A stretch of 64,000 nucleotides of DNA from Candidatus Gastranaerophilales bacterium (GTDB lineage Bacteria; Cyanobacteriota; Vampirovibrionia; Gastranaerophilales; Gastranaerophilaceae): contig CALUXY010000003.1 of NCBI GenBank assembly GCA_944324855.1, positions 1 to 64,000 on the forward strand. The letters are read 5' to 3'. The notes beneath the pieces are model-generated. The model did no database searches. It was given only the letters and a program-made list of their open reading frames with translations, and was not told the origin of the DNA. Below are positions 7,463 through 15,856 of this stretch, piece after piece. Position 1 is the first letter of the stretch; each line of letters starts with the position of its first letter. The position numbers and the translations under genes are program-made.

Positions 7463-10045
7463 ATGGTAAAAGATTTTCGCATATTTTTAAAAGGTGAAGA
7501 ACGTACCGAAGACATTATTAGATACCAGAAGGTTGGGAATAAGTATAATGTTGTATTTAATAGTGGAAAACAATATACATATGCCGCATATAATGTAAAA
7601 ATTGTTGAGTCTGCTTTAAAAGATAAAAACTCTAAAATCTGCTTTGAATATTTAAAAGAAATAGCTGATGAAATAGGAATAGTTAATAAAGGTAAGAATC
7701 TTTTATCATCAAGTTATGAAAAAATAAAATTTATAGATAAAGAAAGTATGCTTGCTAAATTTATTAGCAAAAATTTATCTGGCAGAAAAGAAGATTTTAA
7801 AAATAATATCGTTTACCCTTTTGGATTTAATAAAAGTCAAGCTATAGCTACAAATAATGCACTTTTAAATGAACTTAGCATTATTCAGGGACCACCAGGT
7901 ACAGGCAAAACTCAAACAATTTTAAATATAATCGCAAACATTGTAATGTCAGAACAAAGTGTTGCTGTTGTATCAAATAATAATTCTGCTATTCAAAATG
8001 TCTTGGATAAGCTAAAAAAATATGACGTTGATTTTATAGCTGCATTTTTAGGAAAATTTAAAAATAAACAGGAATTTATTAACTCGCAAACGGATTTGCC
8101 AAATATTGATAACTGGAAAATTGATAAAGAACAAATTGCCGAGCTTGAAGAAAAATTGAAATCTGAATATCGAATTTTGCACGAAAAATTGGATATTCAG
8201 ACTAAGTTAGCTAAATTAAAACAAGAACTCTCTAATGTAGAGATTGAACAAAAACATTTTGAAGCATATTACAAAACCATTGAAATAAAACAAAATCCTA
8301 AATGTATTAGAGAAGCAAAATCATCTTTGAAAGTTTTAGATATGATATATGCTTGTGAAACTTTTCAAGAAATAAATCATGAGAATTTATTTATAAAAAT
8401 ACTTTTAATTATTCTTGAGTATCTTAAGTTTTGGGATAGAAAAAGATTAATATTGCACAATTTAATTAAAAAGAAAGATTACACTATAGACTTTCTAAAA
8501 GTACAATTTCAGTATAAATTTTATGAGCTTAAAATTAAAGAGCTTGAGTTTGATATCCAAAAATTAAAAAATCATTTACAAGATTATAATTTTGACGAAA
8601 AAATGAAAAATTATGCGAATTTGTCTGCAAAAATGTTTAAACATTGTTTGTATGAAAAATACGCTAATAATAATCGTGATAAATATACGCTTGATGGACT
8701 TAAAACAAAATCTCAAAAATTTATAAATGACTATCCTGTTATTTTAAGCACTACTTATTCATTAAAGAACTGTTTATCTAATGAGCTAATGTATGATTAT
8801 GTAATCATAGATGAAGCTTCTCAAGTTGATTTATGTACTGGCGCATTGGCTCTTACATGTGCTAAAAAAGCTGTTATTGTCGGCGATTTAAAACAACTAC
8901 CTAATGTTGTTAAAAATAATGTAGCTAAGGCAACAGATTATATATTTGCTAATTATAAACTTGACGAATGTTATCGCTTTAAAAATCATAGTCTTTTATC
9001 ATCAATGACTGAACTGTTTAAAGAGGTACCTACAACTTTATTAAAAGAACACTATCGTTGCCACCCTAAAATAATAGAATTTTGTAATAGAAAATTTTAT
9101 AATAATGAATTGGTGATTTTAAGTGAAGTTAGAAGTAATAAAAATCCATTGGTATTATGTTACACAGCAGAAGGAAATCATGACAGAGAGCATTATAATC
9201 AAAGACAAATTGATATAATTACAGATGAAATCATACCAAAATATAATTTAAATGTTAATGATAATTCTTTAGGTATTGTTACACCATATTGTAAGCAAAC
9301 CAAAGCATTAAAAAAAACTTTCAAAGGAACTACTGTTAAAGCAGATACTGTTGATAAATTTCAAGGACAAGAGAATAAAGTTATTATTATTTCAACTGTA
9401 GATAATGAAATAAGTGATTTTACTGATAATCCAAATCGTCTAAATGTTGCTATATCAAGAGCAATAGAACAGCTTTTTTTAATTGTTAATCCTAGTGCTA
9501 TTGGCAGTGATAAAAATATTGGCGACCTTATAGATTATATAAAATATAACAACTCGGAAATATTTGACAGCAAGTTATATTCCATTTTTGACTATCTATA
9601 CAAATCTTATGAACAAAGAAAACAAGAAATTCTATCTAAACAAAAGAAAATTTCTCAATATGATAGTGAAAATTTAATGTATGCATTTATATGTAAAATT
9701 CTAAAGAAATATTATAGCGAGCAGTTTGATGTTATACCTCATGTTCAATTAAAAGCATTATTAAAAGATTTGTCTTTATTAAGGTCTAGTAGAGAAAGAC
9801 AATATGTTCTTAATGATTTAACGCATATTGATTTTGTTATTTATAAAACAATTGATAATTCTCCATTTTTAGCAATAGAAGTTGATGGATATAAATATCA
9901 TCAAGAAGGTACTAAACAATTAGAACGAGATGAATTAAAAAATAAAATTTTAGAAAAATACAATATTCATATATTAAGATTTAAAACCAACGGAAGTGAT
10001 GAAAAAAGAATTTTATTAGAAACTATACAAAAATTGCTAACGTAA
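7463..10045 (+). CDS. UPF1-like SF1 helicase fused to PD-(D/E)XK nuclease
   Basis: An 860-residue protein with superfamily 1 helicase motifs in order: GPPGTGKT (143-150, Walker A), DEAS (450-453, motif II), GDLKQLP (474-480, motif III), EHYRCHP (529-535, motif IV), DKFQGQE (631-637, motif V) and NVAISRA (661-667, motif VI). A helical insertion of about 200 residues (220-425) separates motifs Ia and II. The C-terminus (790-845) carries DFVIY, IEVDG with H813, and RDELKNKIL, the pattern of DUF2726/Vsr-like restriction-endonuclease folds. It is thus a helicase-nuclease that probably acts on DNA ends or invading nucleic acid. It stands alone beside the island border and next to a Fic gene, a context typical of defence genes. 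Defence is an inference. Confidence 0.85.
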   Translation: MVKDFRIFLKGEERTEDIIRYQKVGNKYNVVFNSGKQYTYAAYNVKIVESALKDKNSKICFEYLKEIADEIGIVNKGKNLLSSSYEKIKFIDKESMLAKFISKNLSGRKEDFKNNIVYPFGFNKSQAIATNNALLNELSIIQGPPGTGKTQTILNIIANIVMSEQSVAVVSNNNSAIQNVLDKLKKYDVDFIAAFLGKFKNKQEFINSQTDLPNIDNWKIDKEQIAELEEKLKSEYRILHEKLDIQTKLAKLKQELSNVEIEQKHFEAYYKTIEIKQNPKCIREAKSSLKVLDMIYACETFQEINHENLFIKILLIILEYLKFWDRKRLILHNLIKKKDYTIDFLKVQFQYKFYELKIKELEFDIQKLKNHLQDYNFDEKMKNYANLSAKMFKHCLYEKYANNNRDKYTLDGLKTKSQKFINDYPVILSTTYSLKNCLSNELMYDYVIIDEASQVDLCTGALALTCAKKAVIVGDLKQLPNVVKNNVAKATDYIFANYKLDECYRFKNHSLLSSMTELFKEVPTTLLKEHYRCHPKIIEFCNRKFYNNELVILSEVRSNKNPLVLCYTAEGNHDREHYNQRQIDIITDEIIPKYNLNVNDNSLGIVTPYCKQTKALKKTFKGTTVKADTVDKFQGQENKVIIISTVDNEISDFTDNPNRLNVAISRAIEQLFLIVNPSAIGSDKNIGDLIDYIKYNNSEIFDSKLYSIFDYLYKSYEQRKQEILSKQKKISQYDSENLMYAFICKILKKYYSEQFDVIPHVQLKALLKDLSLLRSSRERQYVLNDLTHIDFVIYKTIDNSPFLAIEVDGYKYHQEGTKQLERDELKNKILEKYNIHILRFKTNGSDEKRILLETIQKLLT

Positions 10046-10072
10046 ATATATTATTTTATGTTTTTTGTAACT

Positions 10073-11215
10073 TTACGTACCTTCTTTCAAAATCTCCAAA
10101 TACTCTTTATACGCAAAAGTTCTATTTCTACTTTGTGTTGAAGTTTGTTCAAGGACGCCAATACTGGTCAGGTCTTTGACTATGCTTGACATTGTGTTAA
10201 ATGCTATATCAAGTTCTTTGGCTGTTTTTTGAATTTCTATAATAGGATTTGATTCTAAGTATTCAAATACTCGCATTGCATTTTTAGCTCTGCGTCCCAA
10301 GCCTTTGATTTTCAGACAATAGTTATCATGCAGAGATGTTAATTTATCAATCGTTTCAACTGCGTCATTTGCTGATTCATAAATGGCTTCCAAGAAAAAT
10401 TTAATCCATTGTTCATAGTTACCTTTTAATCGCACTTCATTCATTCTGTCATAATATTCAATTCTATTTTTCTTCAAGAAATACGAAATATACAATGCCG
10501 GAGTACTTAAAACTTTCTTTTCTATCAAAAACAAAGTAATTAAAAGCCGTCCGATTCTGCCGTTACCGTCTAAAAACGGGTGAATAGTTTCAAATTGATA
10601 ATGAATTAAAGCTGCTCTAATTAAAACATCAAGTTCATCATCACCGTTAATATATTTTTCTAAATCAGACATTGCCTGTATCATATCTTCAACTGACGGC
10701 GGAATGTAGCGGGCATTTTGCAAATTGCACCCTGTAGCGCCTATCCAGTTTTGAGAATGACGAAATTCCCCGGGTTTTTTATTTTGTCCTCTAACTCCTG
10801 ATAATAAAACTTCATGAGCCTCTTTAATTAAGCGATTGCATAAAGGAAGTTCTTTCAATCTATTAATTGCATAATCAGTTGCTTTGATATAATTTACAAC
10901 ATTACCGACAGGTCTGTTTGAGTTTTCTTCCAGGCACGGGTCTAAGATATCTTCTAAAGTTGCTTGAGTCCCTTCAATCTGCGAGGACATAAGAGCTTCT
11001 TTTCTTACATACATAGAAATAAACAAATGAATATTAGGAATTCTGCTTGAAATTCCTTCCAGTAACGCAAGCTGCGTATTGGCTTTGACTAATAAATCTA
11101 TAATATCCTTATCCAGTTCTATTGACGGATTTGGGGGCAATTCAGCCGGCATAAATGATTTATAAGTCATTTCACCTGATAAATTATTTTTGTATATTCC
11201 TGCTCTATTATTCAT
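10073..11215 (-). CDS. fic: Class II Fic protein (adenylyltransferase) with C-terminal winged helix
   Basis: Fic enzymes transfer AMP (or another nucleotide part) from a nucleotide to a target hydroxyl. The active-site loop HPFLDGNGRIGR is intact at 212-223. An N-terminal inhibitory helix motif S-x-x-x-E-G is seen at 77-82, which makes this a self-inhibited class II Fic. Residues about 300-380 form a winged-helix domain (IQKTAKELDIAFNTMSSIV) of the kind found in Fic proteins that bind DNA. At 380 residues it is of usual length. GGAG precedes the ATG. A 17-bp perfect inverted repeat upstream, with a third half-site next to the promoter, suggests self-regulation by the winged helix. Confidence 0.92.
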   Translation of the reverse strand: MNNRAGIYKNNLSGEMTYKSFMPAELPPNPSIELDKDIIDLLVKANTQLALLEGISSRIPNIHLFISMYVRKEALMSSQIEGTQATLEDILDPCLEENSNRPVGNVVNYIKATDYAINRLKELPLCNRLIKEAHEVLLSGVRGQNKKPGEFRHSQNWIGATGCNLQNARYIPPSVEDMIQAMSDLEKYINGDDELDVLIRAALIHYQFETIHPFLDGNGRIGRLLITLFLIEKKVLSTPALYISYFLKKNRIEYYDRMNEVRLKGNYEQWIKFFLEAIYESANDAVETIDKLTSLHDNYCLKIKGLGRRAKNAMRVFEYLESNPIIEIQKTAKELDIAFNTMSSIVKDLTSIGVLEQTSTQSRNRTFAYKEYLEILKEGT

Positions 11216-11224
11216 TGTAACTCC

Positions 11225-11293
11225 GAAATTGAAATAACATGTTCATTATAGCACTTTTATTTCAATTTTACAATTCAAATTGAAATAAAAGTG
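11225..11293. promoter_or_regulatory. Operator-like inverted repeat upstream of fic
   Basis: A perfect 17-bp inverted repeat, CACTTTTATTTCAATTT (11252-11268) and its complement (11277-11293), with an 8-nt spacer. The half-site core ATTGAAATAA occurs again at about 11228-11237, immediately upstream of the fic start. The site could be bound by the Fic winged helix or another regulator. With no T tract it is less like a terminator. Confidence 0.5.
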
Positions 11294-11732
11294 GGCGATT
11301 TGTTACAGCATTTCAATCTCAAAACCGGTACAACTAAATTTTATCAGAATGCAAAATATTTTTTTGCTCGTACTTTTAAGTTTTTCATGCAACATTTTTT
11401 AAAAGCCAGGTTCTGAACTCGTAAATTCTGTGGTAAATATGACAGGATAGGTTTTTCTTATCCTGTCATATTTATTATGGATAGAGAAAACTTTTCTGCA
11501 TTCGAGCGGATTTCCGTACGGACGGCATGACAGCAAAGTGTTAGTCCGATTAGTGAGAATATTGAGCGAAGTTAAACCGCATGTTCAAAATTGAAACTAT
11601 TTGAGTAAGGAATAAATTAAAAACAGTTGCATTCTGCGTTTTTTATTGAAATATATGATTTGCCATCTTTTTGTATAAATATGATTTTTGTGTTTTCAAA
11701 TAAAAGACTAGGCTAAAGTCTAATTCAAAAAT
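11294..11732. other. Non-coding gap with a second long inverted repeat
   Basis: No gene seen. It holds a perfect 15-bp inverted repeat at 11435-11449 and 11459-11473, with a T-rich 9-nt loop (core GACAGGATA / TATCCTGTC). This could be a terminator or a small mobile-element remnant. The rest is AT-rich without features I can name. Confidence 0.4.
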
Positions 11733-12104
11733 ATGTATTACATTCGTACGATAGTTAGTATGAGTAATATGGCAGAGATAAAAACGCAAAATCTATTAAA
11801 TTTGCAAGGAGTGGTTAAAGTACATGATATAAATTGTATTTTGACAAATCGATTAATAGAATATTTAGTTTTAGCAAGTATAGGTTATACGAATGCTGAA
11901 ATCGGTAAGATTTTATGTGTAACTAAAAGTACAGTAAAAAAATCTTTTGAGGATATTTTTAATAAAATAGGAGCTGTTAATAAAGCAAATATGGTTGATA
12001 TTGCCTGGACTCATGGGATTTTAAACAATGATATAAAATATCAAATAGTTAAAAAATATGATATTAAACGTCCAAAAGGACACAAGAAAAAATATCTTGA
12101 ATAA
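11733..12104 (+). CDS. LuxR/GerE-type helix-turn-helix protein
   Basis: A 123-residue protein whose C-terminal half is a LuxR-type HTH: LTNRLIEYLVLASIGYTNAE, then IGKILCVTKSTVKKSFEDIF. It keeps the typical 'GxTNxEIxxxLxxTxxTVKxxxxxIxxKxG' pattern. There is no receiver domain, so it is a stand-alone regulator or a truncated response-regulator output domain. The ATG at 11760 is an alternative start: TACGAT ends 7 nt before it, fitting a leaderless start. It is convergent with the next gene with no gap. Target genes unknown. Confidence 0.8.
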   Translation: MYYIRTIVSMSNMAEIKTQNLLNLQGVVKVHDINCILTNRLIEYLVLASIGYTNAEIGKILCVTKSTVKKSFEDIFNKIGAVNKANMVDIAWTHGILNNDIKYQIVKKYDIKRPKGHKKKYLE

Positions 12105-13289
12105 TTATAATAACTCTTCCGGTATATGTTTAAAATTACTTCTAATAACCTGTTTTTGCCGGTTATAACTTTCTTCCGCTTGTTTACCTCGTTCTCTTGC
12201 CATTCTTTCTATATAACTATCATAGTATTTTTTATAATCTTCATCAAATTGTACATAATTATCAATTGATTTTGTACATTTTTGAGCTTCTATTATCTCA
12301 TTAATATCGGTTAATGGACCGAGTTTTTTAGCAAGTGTTATAGTATATAATGTTTCTCCTCCGGTATTTCTGGCATGCAGCATCCATTGTCTGCTGTGTT
12401 CAGTTTCGTGAGCGGCAGTATTTGCAAGTTTAGATTTAGAACAAAAACTATAAAATCTATTATAATTAATAGTTCCGTTGATGTCATTATAAAATGCGAT
12501 TAGCGCATCTTCGCTGCCGTCTATTTTAGGAAGGTAGTTTGTATTAATTTCTATATCTGCATTATCAAGATTGCGTTTGTGAATAAAATGTCTTGTAATA
12601 GGTTCTTTAGCATCATTTATATCGAGACCTCTGATAGCAAGAAATTCATCATCTTTAGGATATTTTATTCCTGCACTTTCTTTATGAGTTCTCGGGATAA
12701 CTTTAGTTCCGTTATTACTGACTTTGAATGAAAGATATTTTTTATTAGTTTTTAGTTTCATTCCGTTAATAATTTCTGGATATTCTACAAAATTATGTTC
12801 ATTTCTGTGATATTTTGCAGGTTTAATTTCAACTTTGGATAATATTTTTGCTCCTGTATTTACATTTTCAGAAAGGTGATTTGTGAATGTTTTACATCTT
12901 TTCCAGAAAGAATCTTGTAAATTTGCGAGACTAAATAAGCTATTCATTTGTTCTTTGAAATTTTTATAACTGCTTTCAAGATAACGTTTTAATGAAAACT
13001 CTTTTATTATTGTTGAAGTAACAAATTCATTTTCTCCGATTATGTTATATTGTTTTGAGTATGTACGTGATTTTAAGTGTTTTCCCGGATAATCCAAAAC
13101 ACGCTCTATTATTTCTCCATTGCTATTTCTAAACGTTGTTATTTTACGAGTTTTTTTACTTCCGTATATTCCAACAATAACTTCATCGAATGTATAAGGT
13201 GTATCTCCTAAATAACGAGTAGCCGCGTTTTTATACTTAACAAACGGTTGGTTTACGGTTTTTGATAACAAAAAATATTTTCCGCTCAT
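12105..13289 (-). CDS. Lineage-specific zinc-metallopeptidase-like protein (HETEH)
   Basis: A 394-residue protein without signal peptide. HETEH at 294-298 fits the zincin HExxH motif, and the helix YIERMARERG (E361 or E367) may give the third ligand. The segment from GEI to FVTST (58-93) resembles a beta domain in the partial protein at 61232 (GKKL...NHFVTS), which also ends in an HExxH domain, so the two may belong to one family. The promoter has TATTTT ending 6 nt before the ATG (leaderless) and an A-rich ACAAAA element about 32 nt upstream. Substrate unknown. Confidence 0.6.
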   Translation of the reverse strand: MSGKYFLLSKTVNQPFVKYKNAATRYLGDTPYTFDEVIVGIYGSKKTRKITTFRNSNGEIIERVLDYPGKHLKSRTYSKQYNIIGENEFVTSTIIKEFSLKRYLESSYKNFKEQMNSLFSLANLQDSFWKRCKTFTNHLSENVNTGAKILSKVEIKPAKYHRNEHNFVEYPEIINGMKLKTNKKYLSFKVSNNGTKVIPRTHKESAGIKYPKDDEFLAIRGLDINDAKEPITRHFIHKRNLDNADIEINTNYLPKIDGSEDALIAFYNDINGTINYNRFYSFCSKSKLANTAAHETEHSRQWMLHARNTGGETLYTITLAKKLGPLTDINEIIEAQKCTKSIDNYVQFDEDYKKYYDSYIERMARERGKQAEESYNRQKQVIRSNFKHIPEELL

Positions 13290-13331
13290 ATTAATAAAAT
13301 ACTTCTAAAAATTTTTTTTGTTATCATAATT

Positions 13332-14321
13332 ATGGTGATTAAAATGGAAAAAACAGATTTATTACACAAGATAGAAGATTATATTGTAAAGAAAAATTAT
13401 GTGGCTGCAAGGAAACTTATTCGTAATGACTTGAAGCGCCTTGGAACAAAATACGATTATTATTTTTATATGGGAGTTGCATCAACCGATGCAGATGAGC
13501 GCTTGCGGAATTTTGAAAAAGCATTTGAACTTGAACCTGATAATATTGATATAATAGTTAATCTTGCGAATGCAAAAGATGAATCAGGCGATTATGATGC
13601 AGCAATAGAAGGATATAACAAGGCGCTTGAGATTGAACCTAAGAATGCTCTGATTTTTAATAACAGAGGGTTTTCTTATTTTCATAAAGGGGATTTTGAA
13701 AAGGCGTTGAATGATTATGATATGGCGCTTATGCTTTCTCCAAAACTAAAAACCGCAGAATATAATAAACAAGAATTGATTAAAATTTTAAAAGAAGATG
13801 AGAAATATGTATCGCTTTTAAAAGATGTAGAAATAAGTCATAAAGATTACAAATATTATTTCAACCTCGGGATGCAAGAATCAGGATTGGGAAACAATAA
13901 TGAAGCAATGTCAGCATACAATAAAGTTATTGAATTAAAACCTGATTTTGCGCCTGTATACATGTTTATCGGGATATTAGAATTCCAAAAAGGGAATTAC
14001 AATAAGGCAAAGGAATATTATACAAAAGCAATAGATATTGACTCAAATATGATTGATGCATATTTTAACCGTGCGCAGATAGTTTTTGCAACAAAAACAG
14101 AGGATAAAACGGAGTTGACATCGGCTCTTTCTGATTTAGAAAAAGCGGTTGAGCTGGATAACAAGTTTATAGATGCGTATTATTCAATGGCTGTTATTTA
14201 TAAGAATCTCGGTGAATATAAACTCTCAATTCAAACTCTTGATAAGATTCTTGATATTGATGAACAAAGTGTCAATGCAAGAGCATTAAAGAAACTTTTG
14301 ATTAAGAAGTATCTTAATTAG
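13332..14321 (+). CDS. TPR-repeat protein
   Basis: A 329-residue soluble protein made of about eight tetratricopeptide repeats. Typical units are NNRGFSYFHKGDFEKALNDY, AYNKVIELKPDFAPVYMFIG and AKEYYTKAIDIDSNMIDAYF. TPR arrays are protein-protein scaffolds. No catalytic domain or export signal. The second ATG (codon 5, MEKTD at 13344) is an alternative start. It is divergent from the HETEH gene with only 42 bp between them, so the promoters overlap. Confidence 0.85.
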   Translation: MVIKMEKTDLLHKIEDYIVKKNYVAARKLIRNDLKRLGTKYDYYFYMGVASTDADERLRNFEKAFELEPDNIDIIVNLANAKDESGDYDAAIEGYNKALEIEPKNALIFNNRGFSYFHKGDFEKALNDYDMALMLSPKLKTAEYNKQELIKILKEDEKYVSLLKDVEISHKDYKYYFNLGMQESGLGNNNEAMSAYNKVIELKPDFAPVYMFIGILEFQKGNYNKAKEYYTKAIDIDSNMIDAYFNRAQIVFATKTEDKTELTSALSDLEKAVELDNKFIDAYYSMAVIYKNLGEYKLSIQTLDKILDIDEQSVNARALKKLLIKKYLN

Positions 14322-14401
14322 TTTTTATGTAAAATAAAAATTTAAACGGTTGCGTGTTTTATTTTAATCCTTTATAATAACCACAACAGATGAGGTGTTT
14401 T

Positions 14402-15025
14402 ATGAATATTGAAATCTTAAAAGAGTTATCATACGGTGTTTATGTCGTATCGACAATGAATGGTGATAAACCAACAGGTTGTATTGCAAACAGCCTGATG
14501 CAGGTGACTTACGATACAATTGCTGTTAGTATTAACCACGAAAATTTTACCAACGAATGTATAAATAAAACAGGCAAGTTTGCTGTATCAATACTTGGTA
14601 CAGATGTTGATGAGAATATTATACCTGTATTCGGTTTTCAATCAGGGCGTGAGGTATTCAAGTTCGAAAATGTGCCAACACAAAAAGTAAACGGACTTGA
14701 TGTAATAAAAAATTCTGCCGGATATATTGTATGTGAAGTAACAGACAAAATGGAAACGGAAACCCATACGGTATTTTTAGGTAAGATTGTGGATTGTGAC
14801 AAAATAAAAGATTGTACTCCTATGACGTATGATTATTATCATAAAGTCAAAAAAGGAACGAGTCCTAAAACAGCTCCGACATATATAGAAGAAAAAACTT
14901 CTTCAAAACTCTGTTACAGATGTACAATTTGCAACTACATTTATGAAGGTGATATAACAAAAGAACCTGATGATTACCTTTGTCCTATTTGTAAAAAACC
15001 AAAATCCGTATTTGTTAAATGTTAA
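14402..15025 (+). CDS. Flavin reductase-rubredoxin fusion (high-molecular-weight rubredoxin)
   Basis: A 208-residue redox protein. Residues 1-150 form a flavin reductase/FMN split-barrel domain (GVYVVSTMNGDKPTGCIANS, later VFLGKIVDCD). Residues about 168-204 are a rubredoxin domain with two CxxC iron ligands (CTIC and CPIC) and the usual YxYEGD turn. Hrb-type fusions pass electrons from NAD(P)H or flavin to oxygen- or NO-reducing flavodiiron proteins in anaerobes. No flavodiiron gene is seen nearby. The start was chosen at MNIEIL because GAGGTG lies just upstream. It ends with its own terminator. Confidence 0.88.
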   Translation: MNIEILKELSYGVYVVSTMNGDKPTGCIANSLMQVTYDTIAVSINHENFTNECINKTGKFAVSILGTDVDENIIPVFGFQSGREVFKFENVPTQKVNGLDVIKNSAGYIVCEVTDKMETETHTVFLGKIVDCDKIKDCTPMTYDYYHKVKKGTSPKTAPTYIEEKTSSKLCYRCTICNYIYEGDITKEPDDYLCPICKKPKSVFVKC

Positions 15026-15065
15026 ATAAAAATCAGAAATAAATGTATTTTATTTTCAATAAATA

Positions 15066-15100
15066 AATGTCCGGTAATATTTTACCGGACATTGTTTAAT
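15066..15100 (+). terminator. Rho-independent terminator after rubredoxin gene
   Basis: A 12-bp perfect stem, AATGTCCGGTAA (15066-15077) and TTACCGGACATT (15082-15093), with a 4-nt loop and a T-rich tail. Confidence 0.85.
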
Positions 15101-15111
15101 TGTTTTTATTA

Positions 15112-15672
15112 TTAATCCATAGCTAATTGACCTCTGTAGAATTGGTTATGAAAAATTGAATCTGCGATTTTGTTATTTTCAGGAGATGATGTTAAGTATA
15201 AATTTTCTAATCTGTTAAGTCTGTTGGTTAAATCGTTTACTGTATTGTTTGATACTTGATTTTTAAGTTTGTGCCAGTATTCTGCTTCTTTTTGCGTACA
15301 TTGAACTTCTTCTTTGAAAGTTGGTCTGTTTAGTTTATGAAAACTTTCGTGAGCGATTAAACATGCGATTGCTTCTTTCGGTGAGTTTTGGTATCTGGAG
15401 TTTAACAATATATATCTGTTACCCATTGTATCTACTGATGTTATTGCATAATCTTTGGAGTAGTTGAAGTCTATCATTGTTAAATCGTAGAATATAATTT
15501 TAACACTTTTTTCATCTAAATTTTCAAGTACTTCTTCTGCTCCTGCTTTGTCTAAAACTTTTAATGCCTCTAGAACTTTGTCGTCGTTTGTAAAATGAGA
15601 TACATTGTACGCAAATGCTTGATTTACAGCAAAAAATAGCAGGCTGAAAACAGCCAATAAAATTCTTTTCAT
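15112..15672 (-). CDS. Secreted protein with HExxH motif
   Basis: A 186-residue exported protein. From the ATG at 15672 it has a clean signal peptide (MKRILLAVFSLLFFAVNQAFA), and GAGAAGGGTG lies upstream as ribosome-binding site. HESFH (about residue 80) sits in a helix (ACLIAHESFHKL), and a nearby KEEVQCTQKEAEYW could supply a glutamate ligand, so a periplasmic zinc metallopeptidase is likely. The family is unknown to me. There may be a distant relation to the degenerate M48-like protein at 3291. Confidence 0.65.
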   Translation of the reverse strand: MKRILLAVFSLLFFAVNQAFAYNVSHFTNDDKVLEALKVLDKAGAEEVLENLDEKSVKIIFYDLTMIDFNYSKDYAITSVDTMGNRYILLNSRYQNSPKEAIACLIAHESFHKLNRPTFKEEVQCTQKEAEYWHKLKNQVSNNTVNDLTNRLNRLENLYLTSSPENNKIADSIFHNQFYRGQLAMD

Positions 15673-15856
15673 GATACACACCCTTCTCTTAATTCAATTG
15701 ATTGTGATGATTATTCTTTTTCCCTTGGTGTGTATATCGGAATTTTTTTCAAAATCTTTAGTATATTTAGTTGATATGTTACAAAACTTAATATTTAATT
15801 TTGATTGATTATGGTAATATGCAGTTATACTGGAATTTTCGGATAGGAATGTATTT

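Noticed and set aside
11435-11473. Insertion sequence ends
   Set aside because: The arms are only 9 nt apart with no coding content, so they cannot bound a transposon.
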